Part shown: in pieces, positions 44,438 through 53,813 of the stretch
Layout of the letters: every line of letters starts with the position of its first letter
How positions within the stretch are numbered: the stretch's first letter is position 1
Assembly: GCF_031344055.1 (NCBI RefSeq)
Contig: NZ_JADBEN010000008.1
Length of the DNA: 64,000 bases
From: Methylobacillus flagellatus_A
GTDB lineage: Bacteria; Pseudomonadota; Gammaproteobacteria; Burkholderiales; Methylophilaceae
Reading direction: 5' to 3' (one strand)
The notes under the pieces: generated by a model
Told to the model about the DNA's origin: nothing
What the model saw: only the letters and a program-made list of their open reading frames with translations
The model's database searches: none
Program-made: the position numbers and the translations under genes

Positions 44438-45180
44438 GCCAGCAGTGGCGCTTGCTCCTTCTGGCCCTGGGTTTTTTCACGCGCCTGCCGGTGCCCGCCA
44501 TCCAGAATTTTGATTCCGCCGAGCTGAACGATGCGGCACGCTATTTCCCGCTGGTGGGCATTCTCGTCGGGTTGGTGGCGGCGCTGGTATTGTATTTGAG
44601 CTTGCAAATATTGCCCGCAACGGTGGCTATCGTCCTCAGCATGGCGGCGACGGCATGGTTGACCGGCGCGTTCCATGAGGATGGGTTGGCGGATACCATG
44701 GACGGCCTGGGTGGCGGCTGGACGAAAGAACAGGCGCTGGTCATCATGAAGGATTCCCGCATCGGCAGCTATGGCGCGATAGCGCTTTTTCTGGCTTTGC
44801 TGCTTAAATTTGCCAGCCTTGAGCATATGAGGATTGAATTGGTGCCGTTCGTCCTCTTGGCGGCCCATGCCGCGAGCCGGCTTGCCGCCGTGCTGATGAT
44901 GGCTACCCAGGAATACGTGCGGGAGGAGGGCAAAGCCAAGCCTTTGGCGGCCAAGCCGTCGGTCGCGAGCCTATGGATTGCCACAGTGTCGGGCCTGGCG
45001 CCAATGGCATTGCTGCCGGCCAGGCTGTGGCTGGCGTTGCTGCTGGTCTTGATGGTCTGGCTCTGGTTCAGCTTTAAGCTAAGGCGGCGCCTGGGAGGCT
45101 ACACCGGGGATTGTCTGGGCGCCATGCAGCAACTCACTGAGCTGGCGTTTTATCTCGGCGTTTTGATTCTGGCATCCTGA
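44434..45180 (+). CDS. cobS: Adenosylcobinamide-GDP ribazoletransferase
   Basis: A 248-residue integral membrane enzyme that joins alpha-ribazole to adenosylcobinamide-GDP, the last assembly step of cobalamin. The family motif FHEDGLADTMDGLGGG (about 71-86), RIGSYGAIAL and GYTGDCLGAMQQ near the C-terminus are present, with six or so membrane helices. It overlaps cobT and is followed by the cobC-like phosphatase. Confidence 0.95.
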   Translation: MSQQWRLLLLALGFFTRLPVPAIQNFDSAELNDAARYFPLVGILVGLVAALVLYLSLQILPATVAIVLSMAATAWLTGAFHEDGLADTMDGLGGGWTKEQALVIMKDSRIGSYGAIALFLALLLKFASLEHMRIELVPFVLLAAHAASRLAAVLMMATQEYVREEGKAKPLAAKPSVASLWIATVSGLAPMALLPARLWLALLLVLMVWLWFSFKLRRRLGGYTGDCLGAMQQLTELAFYLGVLILAS

Positions 45181-45196
45181 TATGTGGAGTATGTAA

Positions 45197-45772
45197 TTGG
45201 AAATTTACCTGGTGCGTCATACGACGCCGGATGTTCTGCCCGGCACATGCTACGGGCATAGCGACATTGGCGTCACGGAGACGTTTCTTGCCGAATTCGA
45301 TGCGTTGTACCCCAAGCTCAAGCACCTCAAGCATCCTGCTATTTACAGCAGCCCCTTGCAACGCTGCATGAAGCTGGCCGAGTCGGTAGCCGCCACATTC
45401 AGCCCGCGGATGGCGGTGCAAGCTGATGCCAGGCTCAAGGAGCTGAACTTCGGCGATTGGGAAATGCAATCCTGGAACGATATCCCGCGCGGGCTGGTGG
45501 ACGTATGGGCGGAGGACCATGTGCGGCACGTGCCGCCGAATGGGGAGTCCTTCCTGCAGCTTTCCCAGCGCGCGCAATCCTTTATTGCAGATTTGCAGCA
45601 TCATGAACGGCCGGCCCTGGTGTTCACGCATGCGGGCGTCATCCGGGCGCTGGCCGGCTATGCGCTGGATCTGCCGCTGGTGCATACCTTCAAGCTGCAG
45701 ATCGACTATGCCAGCGTGAGCAAGATCATCGTGGAAGAACGGTTGACCAGGGTGGCCTACGTCAATCGCTGA
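45197..45772 (+). CDS. cobC: Alpha-ribazole phosphatase (histidine phosphatase family)
   Basis: A 191-residue phosphoglycerate-mutase-like phosphatase removing the phosphate from alpha-ribazole-5'-phosphate or adenosylcobalamin phosphate. The phospho-histidine motif appears as LVRHTTP (His near residue 8); YSSPLQRC, the ELNFGDWE catalytic acid and FTHAGVIR (second His) are also present. The TTG start at 45197 has TGGAG eight bases before it. Its place directly after cobT-cobS supports the pathway role. Confidence 0.85.
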   Translation: MEIYLVRHTTPDVLPGTCYGHSDIGVTETFLAEFDALYPKLKHLKHPAIYSSPLQRCMKLAESVAATFSPRMAVQADARLKELNFGDWEMQSWNDIPRGLVDVWAEDHVRHVPPNGESFLQLSQRAQSFIADLQHHERPALVFTHAGVIRALAGYALDLPLVHTFKLQIDYASVSKIIVEERLTRVAYVNR

Positions 45773-45792
45773 GATGTCGATGCTGCGATGGT

Positions 45793-46773
45793 TTAAATGT
45801 GCAAGTTAGCTAGCGCCGCTGCCAGTTTCTGCCAACCGTCCGCAGGGGGCAAGCCAATCCGCACTCCCTGCCGTGCCGGGAAATGCCGCGTCCAGACGCC
45901 TTGATGTGCCAATTGCGCATGCAGGTGCTCCGCATGCTCCACTCTCAACCACTGGAACAACGCGCAGCCATTGAGCGGCGGCAGGCCGGACTGCTGCAGC
46001 ATATCCGCCAATTGTTGGCTTTCAGCCAGCAGCCTTGCGCGGTTATGCTGCCGCCACGAATGGTCGGCCAATGCGGCCTGGGCTACTATCCTGGCTGGGC
46101 CGGTGACGGCCCAAGGTCCCAATAAATCGGCAACACGGTCCAATAGTGATGCTTCTGCCAGCAGAAAGCCCACGCGCGCGCCGGCCAGGCCAAAGAATTT
46201 CCCCAGAGAGCGCAGGATGATGAGCCCGGGCTGATGGCTGTATGCCGCCAGGCTATGTTCCGGGGTGCTGTCCATGAAGGCTTCGTCCAAGATCAGCCAG
46301 CCCCCGTGCTGCGAGAGGGCTTGATGCCACTCCAGGAGCGCGCCGGGCGCAATCAGGCGGGCAGTGGGATTGTTGGGGTTGCACGCCAGCAGCACATCGG
46401 TTTCAGCAAGGATGTTCGCGCCAGGTAAGTTGTCGATTTCATTGACTTGGTGTCCTTGCTGCCGCCATGCGTGGGCGTGCTCCGCATACATGGGGCCAAG
46501 CACGGTGACGCGGCATGGTCCGCGCAATCGCGGCAGGGCCTGGATCGCGGCCTGCGAGCCGGAGGTGGTCAGCAGGTGCCGGGCGCCATAATAGTTTGCC
46601 GCGATGCGCTCGAGTTGCTGGTCGGTTTCCGGCAGGCGCTGCCACGCCGACGGGGGGATGTCCGGCACTGGGTAGCCGTGCGGGTTGATGCCGGTGGAAA
46701 GGTCCAGCCAATCCTCGCGTGCAATGCCGTATTGCCGGCTGGCTGCATGCAGGTTGCCGCCGTGCTCAAGCAT
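45793..46773 (-). CDS. cobD: Threonine-phosphate decarboxylase (PLP-dependent)
   Basis: A 326-residue aminotransferase-fold enzyme making (R)-1-amino-2-propanol phosphate, the linker between corrin ring and nucleotide loop. HGGNLHAASRQYG at the start, LDLSTGINP, ACNPNNPTA, LDEAFMD and the PLP lysine motif SLGKFFGLAG (near residue 190) are visible. It is transcribed after cbiB, which it overlaps by eight bases, and converges on cobC. Confidence 0.93.
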   Translation of the reverse strand: MLEHGGNLHAASRQYGIAREDWLDLSTGINPHGYPVPDIPPSAWQRLPETDQQLERIAANYYGARHLLTTSGSQAAIQALPRLRGPCRVTVLGPMYAEHAHAWRQQGHQVNEIDNLPGANILAETDVLLACNPNNPTARLIAPGALLEWHQALSQHGGWLILDEAFMDSTPEHSLAAYSHQPGLIILRSLGKFFGLAGARVGFLLAEASLLDRVADLLGPWAVTGPARIVAQAALADHSWRQHNRARLLAESQQLADMLQQSGLPPLNGCALFQWLRVEHAEHLHAQLAHQGVWTRHFPARQGVRIGLPPADGWQKLAAALANLHI

Positions 46774-47737
46774 GGTATGCCCCGATCAATGCATACATGA
46801 CGAAAATGACCAGGCACCAGAGCGCGATGCTGCGATCCACCAGCCGCACCGCGGCATGGATGCTCGCAGCCGAGGCGGCCGGCCCGATTCCCAGCGTGGG
46901 GCGTACCTTGTCCTGCCCGTGGTAGCGCGCCTTGCCGCCCAGCGTCACGTGCAGCGCGCCTGCCCCTGCCGCCATCACCGGACCTGCATTCGGGCTGTAC
47001 CATCGCCCGCCCTGTTGCCGCCAACACGAGAATCCGCTCCTGGCATGCCCGCAAAGCGCGTAGCTCAAGGCGGTCAGCCTGGCGGGAATGAGGTTGAGCA
47101 GGTCGTCCAGCCGGGCGGCGGCCCAGCCGAAATACAGGAAGCGCGGCGTGCGGTAGCCCCACATGGCATCCAGCGTATTGGCGAGGCGGAACAGCAGCGC
47201 GCCGCTGCCGCCGAGCAATATAAACCAGAAGATCGCGCCGAAAATCGCATCGTTGCCGTTCTCCAGCACCGATTCCACGCTGGCAGTGGCAATTTCACGT
47301 TCATCAAGCGTTGCCGTGTCGCGGCTCACGATCATGCCCACGGCATGGCGCGCGGCGGCCAAATCCTGTTGTGCGAGTGCGTGGTAGATGCGTAGGGCAT
47401 GCTCCTTGAGGCTGCGCGCGCCAATGGAGAGATACAGCAGCGCGATGTCGAGCAGCCAGCCAAAAGCGGGTAGCCAGCGATGGGCAAGGTGCGTGAGCCA
47501 GACGGCCAAGACAAACGCCGGCAGCAATAATGCTAGCCAGGCCAGCAGGCCCAGCAGGCGCGCGATGAAAGGCGCATGTTGGCGGTTGAGGCGCTTTTCC
47601 AGCGCGGATGCCAGGTTGCCGAAGCCCACCAGCGGATGCCAGCGCCCTGGCTCGCCCAGCAGCCGATCCAATAGCAATGCAGCGAACAGCAGGGCTGGGG
47701 TTGCAAGAAAAGTAATGGGATAATGGGCCAATGACAT
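46766..47737 (-). CDS. cbiB: Adenosylcobinamide-phosphate synthase
   Basis: A 323-residue membrane enzyme attaching aminopropanol phosphate to cobyric acid. Landmarks are DRLLGEPGRWHPLVGFG, RDTATLDE, ESVLENGNDAIFGAIFW and PNAGPVMAAGAGALHVTLGG. The frame extends further upstream, but ATG 47737 gives the standard start. This places the 5' end within the first codons of the divergent cobQ (7-bp overlap). It is cotranscribed with cobD. Confidence 0.93.
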   Translation of the reverse strand: MSLAHYPITFLATPALLFAALLLDRLLGEPGRWHPLVGFGNLASALEKRLNRQHAPFIARLLGLLAWLALLLPAFVLAVWLTHLAHRWLPAFGWLLDIALLYLSIGARSLKEHALRIYHALAQQDLAAARHAVGMIVSRDTATLDEREIATASVESVLENGNDAIFGAIFWFILLGGSGALLFRLANTLDAMWGYRTPRFLYFGWAAARLDDLLNLIPARLTALSYALCGHARSGFSCWRQQGGRWYSPNAGPVMAAGAGALHVTLGGKARYHGQDKVRPTLGIGPAASAASIHAAVRLVDRSIALWCLVIFVMYALIGAYHA

Positions 47738-49206
47738 ATGCCAACACATTGATGGTTCAGGGCACCACCTCGGATGCGGGCAAGAGCACGCTGGTGGCTG
47801 CGTTATGCCGGGTATTGTACCGCAGGGGTGTGCGCGTCGCGCCATTCAAACCGCAGAACATGGCGCTCAATTCCGCCGTGACCAGCGACGGCGGCGAGAT
47901 CGGCCGCGCGCAGGCCGTGCAGGCGCAGGCGTGCGGCCTGGTGCCGCATACCGACATGAACCCGGTATTGCTTAAGCCGAATACCGACACCGGCTGCCAA
48001 GTGATCATCCACGGCAAGGTGCTGACCAACCTCGAAGCAACGGCCTACCACGCCTACAAGCCCAAGGCGCGGGAAGCCGTACTGGCTTCATGGCAGCGCC
48101 TGCGCGAACAATATGAATGCATCATCGTCGAGGGCGCGGGCAGCCCGGCGGAAATCAACCTGCGGCAGAACGACATTGCCAACATGGGCTTCGCCGAGGC
48201 GGCGGATTGCCCGGTAATATTGATCGCCGATATCGACCGCGGCGGCGTGTTCGCCCATATCGTCGGCACCCTGGCGCTACTCTCCGAGTCGGAGAGAAAG
48301 CGCATCATCGGCTTCGTCATCAACCGTTTTCGCGGCGATATCGCGTTGCTGCAGCCCGGGCTAGACTGGCTGCAGCAGGAAACCGGCATTCCCGTGCTCG
48401 GCGTGTTGCCCTATCTGCGCAACTTGCATCTCGAAGCCGAGGATTCCGTGGCGAGAGATACGCCGGACAAGCCGCAGACCTGGCTGCGCGTGATTGCTCC
48501 GGTCCTGCCGCACGTCAGCAACCATACCGACATGGACGCCCTGCGCATGCATCCACATGTCGATTTCCAGTTCATTGAGCTCAACGAGCCGGTGCCGCCA
48601 GCCGACCTCATCATCCTGCCCGGCAGCAAGAACGTGCGCGGCGACCTGGCAGTGCTGGAATCCCACGGCTGGCGCGAGAAAATCTCCCGCCACCTGCGCT
48701 ACGGCGGCAAGCTGCTGGGCATTTGCGGCGGCTTTCAGATGCTCGGCCGCAAAATCCACGACCCTCATGGCATCGAAGGCGATGCGGGATCCAGCGACGG
48801 CTTCGGCTGGCTGGAGATGGAAACCACGCTCACCAAGGAAAAACACCTCAAGGAAGTCGAGGGCAAGCTTACCTTTGCCGACGCTACCGTGATTGGCTAT
48901 GAGATTCACATGGGCGTCAGCAACGGCCCAGCCTTGAAGCGGCCTTTGCTCTATATCGGCACGCAGGCAGAAGGCGCATTGTCCGAAGACAGCCAGATAG
49001 CGGGCACTTACCTGCATGGCCTGTTCGACCATGCCGAAGCGACCCGGGCCTTATTGGATTGGGCAGGCTACAACCAACTTAAACGGACGCAAGAAGAAAT
49101 CGCCCATTACGATTACATCGCAGTGCGCGAGGCCAGCCTGGAGCGGCTGGCCGATGAAGTGGAGCAGCATCTGGATTGGAGCAAGCTGCAGCCATACCTG
49201 CCTTAA
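47731..49206 (+). CDS. cobQ: Cobyric acid synthase
   Basis: A 491-residue glutamine-dependent amidotransferase that amidates four carboxylates of the corrin ring. The N-terminal ATPase has GTTSDAGKS and KPQNMALNSAV. The C-terminal class I glutaminase has the nucleophile motif LGICGGFQML (Cys near 331) and a late Gly-Thr-Tyr-Leu-His-Gly (near 429). ATG 47731 is used; ATG 47752 would remove the overlap with the divergent cbiB but shorten the conserved opening. Confidence 0.95.
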   Translation: MTYANTLMVQGTTSDAGKSTLVAALCRVLYRRGVRVAPFKPQNMALNSAVTSDGGEIGRAQAVQAQACGLVPHTDMNPVLLKPNTDTGCQVIIHGKVLTNLEATAYHAYKPKAREAVLASWQRLREQYECIIVEGAGSPAEINLRQNDIANMGFAEAADCPVILIADIDRGGVFAHIVGTLALLSESERKRIIGFVINRFRGDIALLQPGLDWLQQETGIPVLGVLPYLRNLHLEAEDSVARDTPDKPQTWLRVIAPVLPHVSNHTDMDALRMHPHVDFQFIELNEPVPPADLIILPGSKNVRGDLAVLESHGWREKISRHLRYGGKLLGICGGFQMLGRKIHDPHGIEGDAGSSDGFGWLEMETTLTKEKHLKEVEGKLTFADATVIGYEIHMGVSNGPALKRPLLYIGTQAEGALSEDSQIAGTYLHGLFDHAEATRALLDWAGYNQLKRTQEEIAHYDYIAVREASLERLADEVEQHLDWSKLQPYLP

Positions 49207-49256
49207 AGCGAAGCGGACAACTATTTTGCCTTATGCATTTGGCCTGGATTTGCATT

Positions 49257-49279
49257 AAAATGAGAACAGTTCTTATTTT
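49257..49279. promoter_or_regulatory. Fur-box-like inverted repeat before the ECF sigma gene
   Basis: Eleven-base arms around one base with one mismatch; the core is TGAGAAC-A-GTTCTTA. It lies 12 bases before the sigma factor start and resembles the 7-1-7 arrangement recognised by Fur. A related CAATTCTTATT half-site lies at 50860-50870 before the receptor gene. Iron control is therefore likely but inferred. Confidence 0.5.
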
Positions 49280-49290
49280 TGGCTAGGCAA

Positions 49291-49812
49291 ATGTCTATCG
49301 ACCAGGAGCGGCGATCGCTGCAACTTCTTTATACCCACCATCACGGCTGGTTGCAGGACTGGTTGCGGCGCAAATTGGGCGATGCGACGGATGCGGCTGA
49401 TGTGGCGCAGGATACCTTCATGCGCATCCTGACGGCGCCTGAGCATATTGCCGAGAAAAAATCGGGCTGGCAATTGCAGGAGCCGCGCGCCTACCTTACC
49501 GTGGTGGCAAAGCGCTTGGTGGCCAACCTCTACCGCAGGCGTGCCCTGGAGCAGGCCTATCTCGATTCCCTGGCGCTCATGCCTGACTTGTCCGCGCCTT
49601 CTCCCGAGCACCGGCTGGTGATCCTCGAAACCCTGCAGCAGATCGACAGCATGCTCGACGGCTTGCCTGCCAAGGTGCGGACGGCATTCCTGCTGGCGCA
49701 GCTCGAAGGCATGACTTACGCCCAGATCGCTCAGCAGCTGGCAACCAGCGAACGCACCATCAAGCGCTACATGGTGCAGGCGATGGCGCGTTGCATATTG
49801 CTCTCCGCATGA
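49291..49812 (+). CDS. FecI-type ECF sigma factor
   Basis: A 173-residue extracytoplasmic-function sigma factor: region 2 (about 10-80, DAADVAQDTFMRIL) and region 4 (about 115-165, LPAKVRTAFLLAQLEGMTYAQIAQQL with an HTH). The profile matches iron-starvation sigma factors. ATG 49291 is chosen over a TTG four codons earlier. It overlaps the FecR gene as ATGA and precedes a FecA-type receptor. Confidence 0.92.
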   Translation: MSIDQERRSLQLLYTHHHGWLQDWLRRKLGDATDAADVAQDTFMRILTAPEHIAEKKSGWQLQEPRAYLTVVAKRLVANLYRRRALEQAYLDSLALMPDLSAPSPEHRLVILETLQQIDSMLDGLPAKVRTAFLLAQLEGMTYAQIAQQLATSERTIKRYMVQAMARCILLSA

Positions 49813-50780
49813 CGGCAATGAATGAAACGATTGCCCTCCAAGCGGCGGAATGGTTTTTCCGGCTGCAGGAGCCTGAAGCCACTGAAGCAGACCGTCAGGC
49901 ATGCGCTGTATGGCGCGAAGCGGACCCCATGCACGAGGCCGCCTGGCAGCGGGCGCAGCAGGTGAGCGCCACGTTGGGAGCCTTGCCAGGCAAGCTAGCG
50001 CATGCCACCTTGCAGCGCAGCCACCTGAAAAGCCGCCGCCGCGCGGTCAAGACCTTGGCGTTGCTGGTTGTGGCAGGGACGGCCGGCTGGCAGGGCTGGC
50101 GCAGCGAGCCTGTGCGTCTGCGGTTGGCGCAATACAGCACGCGTACCGGGGAGCGCAGGCAAATCCAGCTTGCCGATGGCACTGCAGTTCACCTCAATAC
50201 TTCCACCGGCATCAATACCATAATGGATGCCAACCGGCGCCTGATAGCGCTGGAAACGGGCGAAGTGCTGATCCAGACCGGCAAGGGCCAAACGCCCGCG
50301 GGGCATGTAGCATACCATCCGCTGGTGGTCGCCACCCGGCATGGGCAATTGAAGCCGCTGGGCACGCGCTTCATCGTGCGGCAGTCTGCGGAAGAGATCC
50401 AGCTTGCCGTGCTGGAAGGCGCAGTGGAAATCACCACGCACGAGGGAGAACGGCGTGTGATACCAGCAGGCTGGCAAACGCGCTTCAATGACGAGGCCAT
50501 CATGCCGCCTTCGGCAGTGGCACCCAATGCCGATAGCTGGACACGAGGCGTCCTGCATGTTCGCGAAATGCGTCTCGCCGATTTCGCCGCGGAACTCTCA
50601 CGCTATCGGCCGGGCGTGGTGCGCTGCGCTCCGGAAGTGGCGGAGTTAAAGATTTCTGGTGCGTTCCAGCTTGCCGATACTGACCAGGTATTCGCCAGCC
50701 TGCCCATGGTGTTGCCTGTGAAAGTCAGCTACCTCACGCGGTATTGGGTCACTTTCAATGCGCCCAGTGCCGGAGCTTGA
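49809..50780 (+). CDS. FecR-family anti-sigma factor
   Basis: A 323-residue inner-membrane signal transducer. The N-terminal cytoplasmic domain (AAEWFFRLQEPEATEADRQACAVW, DUF4880-type) is followed by a membrane helix (about 80-98) and the periplasmic FecR domain (about 115-210, RTGERRQIQLADGTAVHLNT and TRFIVRQ-like). It senses receptor occupancy and controls the FecI-like sigma factor encoded just upstream. The start overlaps the sigma gene by four bases. Confidence 0.92.
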   Translation: MTAMNETIALQAAEWFFRLQEPEATEADRQACAVWREADPMHEAAWQRAQQVSATLGALPGKLAHATLQRSHLKSRRRAVKTLALLVVAGTAGWQGWRSEPVRLRLAQYSTRTGERRQIQLADGTAVHLNTSTGINTIMDANRRLIALETGEVLIQTGKGQTPAGHVAYHPLVVATRHGQLKPLGTRFIVRQSAEEIQLAVLEGAVEITTHEGERRVIPAGWQTRFNDEAIMPPSAVAPNADSWTRGVLHVREMRLADFAAELSRYRPGVVRCAPEVAELKISGAFQLADTDQVFASLPMVLPVKVSYLTRYWVTFNAPSAGA

Positions 50781-50891
50781 GATCTCACGGCAATATAGCC
50801 AGAAAATTTTCCAATTGTTGTCCCCTTCGCCGATCTGGCGTGTGAAGTGAATTGAAAGCAATTCTTATTCATATTCACTAAAGGGGAATTC

Positions 50892-53387
50892 ATGCAACCG
50901 CAACATCAACGCCATCTTCTGCGCCAGGCGGTACAAGGTGCGCTTCTTATTTTTGCCATGACCAGCACTGCCTTGTGTTCTGCTGTTACTGCATTTGCAG
51001 AGGAGCATAGTCAAGCTGGCAAGTATCATGTCAAGGCTGGCCCATTGGAGCAGGCGCTCAGTGAGTTTGCAGGCGCTGCAGGCGTTAGTGTTACGTTGCC
51101 GCCAGCGCTGGTGGATGGTAAAACGAGTCCAGGATTGAGCGGTTCTTATAGCGTGCAGCAGGGGTTTAATGCACTTCTGGCCGGCACTGGCTTGCAAGCT
51201 GTCAACACAACAACGGGTGTTTATCTGTTGCAAAAAACCCAGACAGTTTCCGGCGAAAAGACAAGTGATGCAGTAACACTGCCAGAAGTGCAGGTCTCTG
51301 CTGCCAGTGATAAAAACACCATGAGCGAAGGAACGGGTTCCTATACCGTGAAATCATCAGCGGCCGCGACACGATTCAATCGCTCCCTGCGTGAAACGCC
51401 GCAATCAGTCAGTGTCATTACGCGTCAGCAAATGGATGATCAAGGGCTAACCAATATTGCGGATGTATTACAGCAGACGCCAGGCATTACCGTGAATCGT
51501 GAGAATACGGAAGGGTATAGTTTTTACGCACGAGGCTTTCAGGTAGAGAATTTCCAGTTTGATGGAGTGCCCAGCTTATCCAGTGATGGAGGTAATGTGC
51601 GTGATAACTACAGTATCACCAATGCTGCAATCTATGACCGTGTCGAAGTGCTCAAAGGGGCAACTGGATTATTGAATGGTGCGGGTTATCCCTCAGGTGT
51701 AATTAATTTTGTTCGTAAGCGTCCAACGGCCGAGTTCCAGGGACATCTCATGCTGGGGGCCGGCTCGTGGGATAACTATCGTGCTGAACTGGATTTGTCA
51801 GGGGCATTAATTGAGGATGGCCGTATCAGGGGAAGGGTAGTCTCTGTGGTGCAGGATCAAGGCAGTTTCATGGATTATGCGCGTAGCGAACAGAATATTT
51901 TCTATGGCATCCTGGAGGCTGACCTGACTGAGAAGACCAAACTCTCGCTGGGACTAGACTACCAACAGAACAATAACGATGCGACTACCAACTCGCATTT
52001 GCCGACCTTCTTCACTGATGGGTCGATTGCCAAATTCAAGCGCGATACCAATCCAGCAGATAAGTGGGCGTATCGCGATCAAAAAACCCAGCGGATATTT
52101 GCCGACCTAGAGCACCGTTTCGACAACGATTGGGTAGTCAAAGCAACCGTGAGTCATCGAGACTATACTTCCAGAGAGCTGATTTCAGGGATGACAAATC
52201 CTTCTTCGACTGGCTTGATTAACGTAGTGGATCATAGCGCTCCGCACGGTTTCTACGTTGGAGGAGCAGCTAGGTTTAACACTGATACCAAAGAAAACGG
52301 CATAGACCTGATGGCTAGGGGTGAATATTCTCTGTTCGGTCGCAGTCATGAATTGGTATTCGGCTACAACTTTGCCAAGACCGAAGCCAAGTCACGCCGC
52401 TATGATGGTGATACGGACAGCACGATCAACGATGTCTTCAATTGGAATAATAATGCTACTGAACCAAGTCGTTTTGAGTGGTGGATTACCCATGATGTTG
52501 ATGTGAAGCAGAATGTATTTTATGCAGCTACTGCATTAAAGCCTACTGACTACCTTTCCGTGATTTTCGGTGCGCGCGTCACCAATTATGAATGGTCTTT
52601 GCTGAGCAACAACGCTCTGCCTAGAACAGCACTATATGATACCAAGGTCAGTGGCGAGGTCACACCCTATGCCGGTGTGACCTTGGATGTTGATTCACAT
52701 CATTCTGTGTACTTCAGCTACACCGACATCTTTAAACCGCAGGCGTACAATTTCAACGCCGCAGGCCAGCAGCTTGACCCATTGACCGGTAAAAGCTATG
52801 AAATAGGAGGCAAGGGAGAATATTTCGATGGCAAGCTGAATGCCAGCATTGCCTACTTCCAGATCAAACAGGATAATTTTGCCATTCTGGATCCTAGTGG
52901 TGCGGCAACGCCTACTGGCGGCTCAGCGATGATTGCAGCCAAAGGCGTTGAAACCCGGGGCATAGAGCTGGAAATGTCCGGTGAAGTGCTACCGCGATGG
53001 CAAGTGCTGGCAGGTTATACCTATCGCCATTCCGTGGATGCCAATGACGAACGTGTGAGCACCAATCAGCCGCTCAGTTTATTTAGATTCGCTACTAGCT
53101 ATCGCTTTCCCGGTGTGCTTAACAAACTATCAGTGGGGGGCAACTTAAATTGGCAGAATGGCACTTATTTCAACTTTGCTGCGAACAATGCTACTTGGAA
53201 GTTTGAGCAAGATACCTATGCAGTGGTGGGTATCAATGCTGCATATGACATCAATCCCAAGTTGAAAATGCTGCTGCAAGTGAACAACCTGTTCGACAAG
53301 CATTACTTCAGCGGTATTGGCAATTACAACACTGTGTTCTATGGGACGCCACGCAATGCAATGTTGACGCTGCGCTATCAGTTCTAA
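50892..53387 (+). CDS. FecA/FpvA-type TonB-dependent siderophore receptor with signalling domain
   Basis: An 831-residue outer-membrane receptor. Signal peptide (about 1-37); STN signalling domain (about 45-115, AGPLEQALSEFAGAAGVSV); TonB box and plug (about 125-260, RETPQSVSVITRQQM and RVEVLKGATGLLNGAG); 22-strand barrel ending in LTLRYQF with the terminal Phe needed for outer-membrane insertion. The STN domain fits transduction to the FecR-FecI pair upstream. The substrate is unknown; the plug resembles ferric hydroxamate/catecholate receptors. A terminator follows at 53410. Confidence 0.93.
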   Translation: MQPQHQRHLLRQAVQGALLIFAMTSTALCSAVTAFAEEHSQAGKYHVKAGPLEQALSEFAGAAGVSVTLPPALVDGKTSPGLSGSYSVQQGFNALLAGTGLQAVNTTTGVYLLQKTQTVSGEKTSDAVTLPEVQVSAASDKNTMSEGTGSYTVKSSAAATRFNRSLRETPQSVSVITRQQMDDQGLTNIADVLQQTPGITVNRENTEGYSFYARGFQVENFQFDGVPSLSSDGGNVRDNYSITNAAIYDRVEVLKGATGLLNGAGYPSGVINFVRKRPTAEFQGHLMLGAGSWDNYRAELDLSGALIEDGRIRGRVVSVVQDQGSFMDYARSEQNIFYGILEADLTEKTKLSLGLDYQQNNNDATTNSHLPTFFTDGSIAKFKRDTNPADKWAYRDQKTQRIFADLEHRFDNDWVVKATVSHRDYTSRELISGMTNPSSTGLINVVDHSAPHGFYVGGAARFNTDTKENGIDLMARGEYSLFGRSHELVFGYNFAKTEAKSRRYDGDTDSTINDVFNWNNNATEPSRFEWWITHDVDVKQNVFYAATALKPTDYLSVIFGARVTNYEWSLLSNNALPRTALYDTKVSGEVTPYAGVTLDVDSHHSVYFSYTDIFKPQAYNFNAAGQQLDPLTGKSYEIGGKGEYFDGKLNASIAYFQIKQDNFAILDPSGAATPTGGSAMIAAKGVETRGIELEMSGEVLPRWQVLAGYTYRHSVDANDERVSTNQPLSLFRFATSYRFPGVLNKLSVGGNLNWQNGTYFNFAANNATWKFEQDTYAVVGINAAYDINPKLKMLLQVNNLFDKHYFSGIGNYNTVFYGTPRNAMLTLRYQF

Positions 53388-53409
53388 GCATTATTAGCAC
53401 TGCAAATTC

Positions 53410-53438
53410 AAGCACGCCCTTGGGCGTGCTTTTTTATT
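53410..53438 (+). terminator. Intrinsic terminator after the FecA-type receptor
   Basis: A perfect 10-bp stem AAGCACGCCC/GGGCGTGCTT with a two-base loop and a seven-T run, 22 bases after the stop. Confidence 0.9.
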
Positions 53439-53516
53439 GATGCTGTTTTTGCATGCATGCCATTTCTTATTTTTGACGATGAGGAAAAATCTGTCATCCG
53501 CAAGTCTTTTTGCTAT

Positions 53517-53531
53517 TATACGTTTCGTATA
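53517..53531. promoter_or_regulatory. Inverted repeat TATACG-TTT-CGTATA before the ParD-like gene
   Basis: Perfect six-base arms 24 bases before the ParD-like start. The 12-mer TATACGTTTCGT recurs at 55564-55575 before the FMN-binding protein gene. A CAGGAG ribosome site lies between it and the start. It could be the operator bound by the ParD-like protein. Confidence 0.45.
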
Positions 53532-53555
53532 CATAATATTTACCAGGAGCAAGCC

Positions 53556-53813
53556 ATGGGCATCGTCAAGATTTCCGACTCAATGCACGAGAACATCCGT
53601 TCCGCGAGCAATGCGTTCAGCCGTTCGATCAATTCGCAAGCGGAGCATTGGTTGCGGGTGGGCATGCTGGCGGAAATGCATCCGCAATTGAGTTATACGG
53701 ACATCTGCCGCTTGTTGTTGCAGATCGAGCAGAGTGGGGGCGAGGTGGGCAATGCCCTGAAACCGGCCGGGGGCGATGTGGCTTCCGTGATCAGCCTCAA
53801 GCGGACTGTGTGA
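53556..53813 (+). CDS. ParD-like antitoxin-family protein
   Basis: An 85-residue protein of the ParD-like family. GIVKISDSMHENIRSASNAFSRSINSQAEHWLRVGMLAEMHPQLSY-type features suggest a ribbon-helix-helix DNA-binding antitoxin. ATG 53556 follows CAGGAG; an upstream extension is unlikely. Its stop overlaps the next start (TGATG), tying it to a methionine aminopeptidase instead of a ParE-type toxin. The family call is from memory. Confidence 0.75.
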   Translation: MGIVKISDSMHENIRSASNAFSRSINSQAEHWLRVGMLAEMHPQLSYTDICRLLLQIEQSGGEVGNALKPAGGDVASVISLKRTV

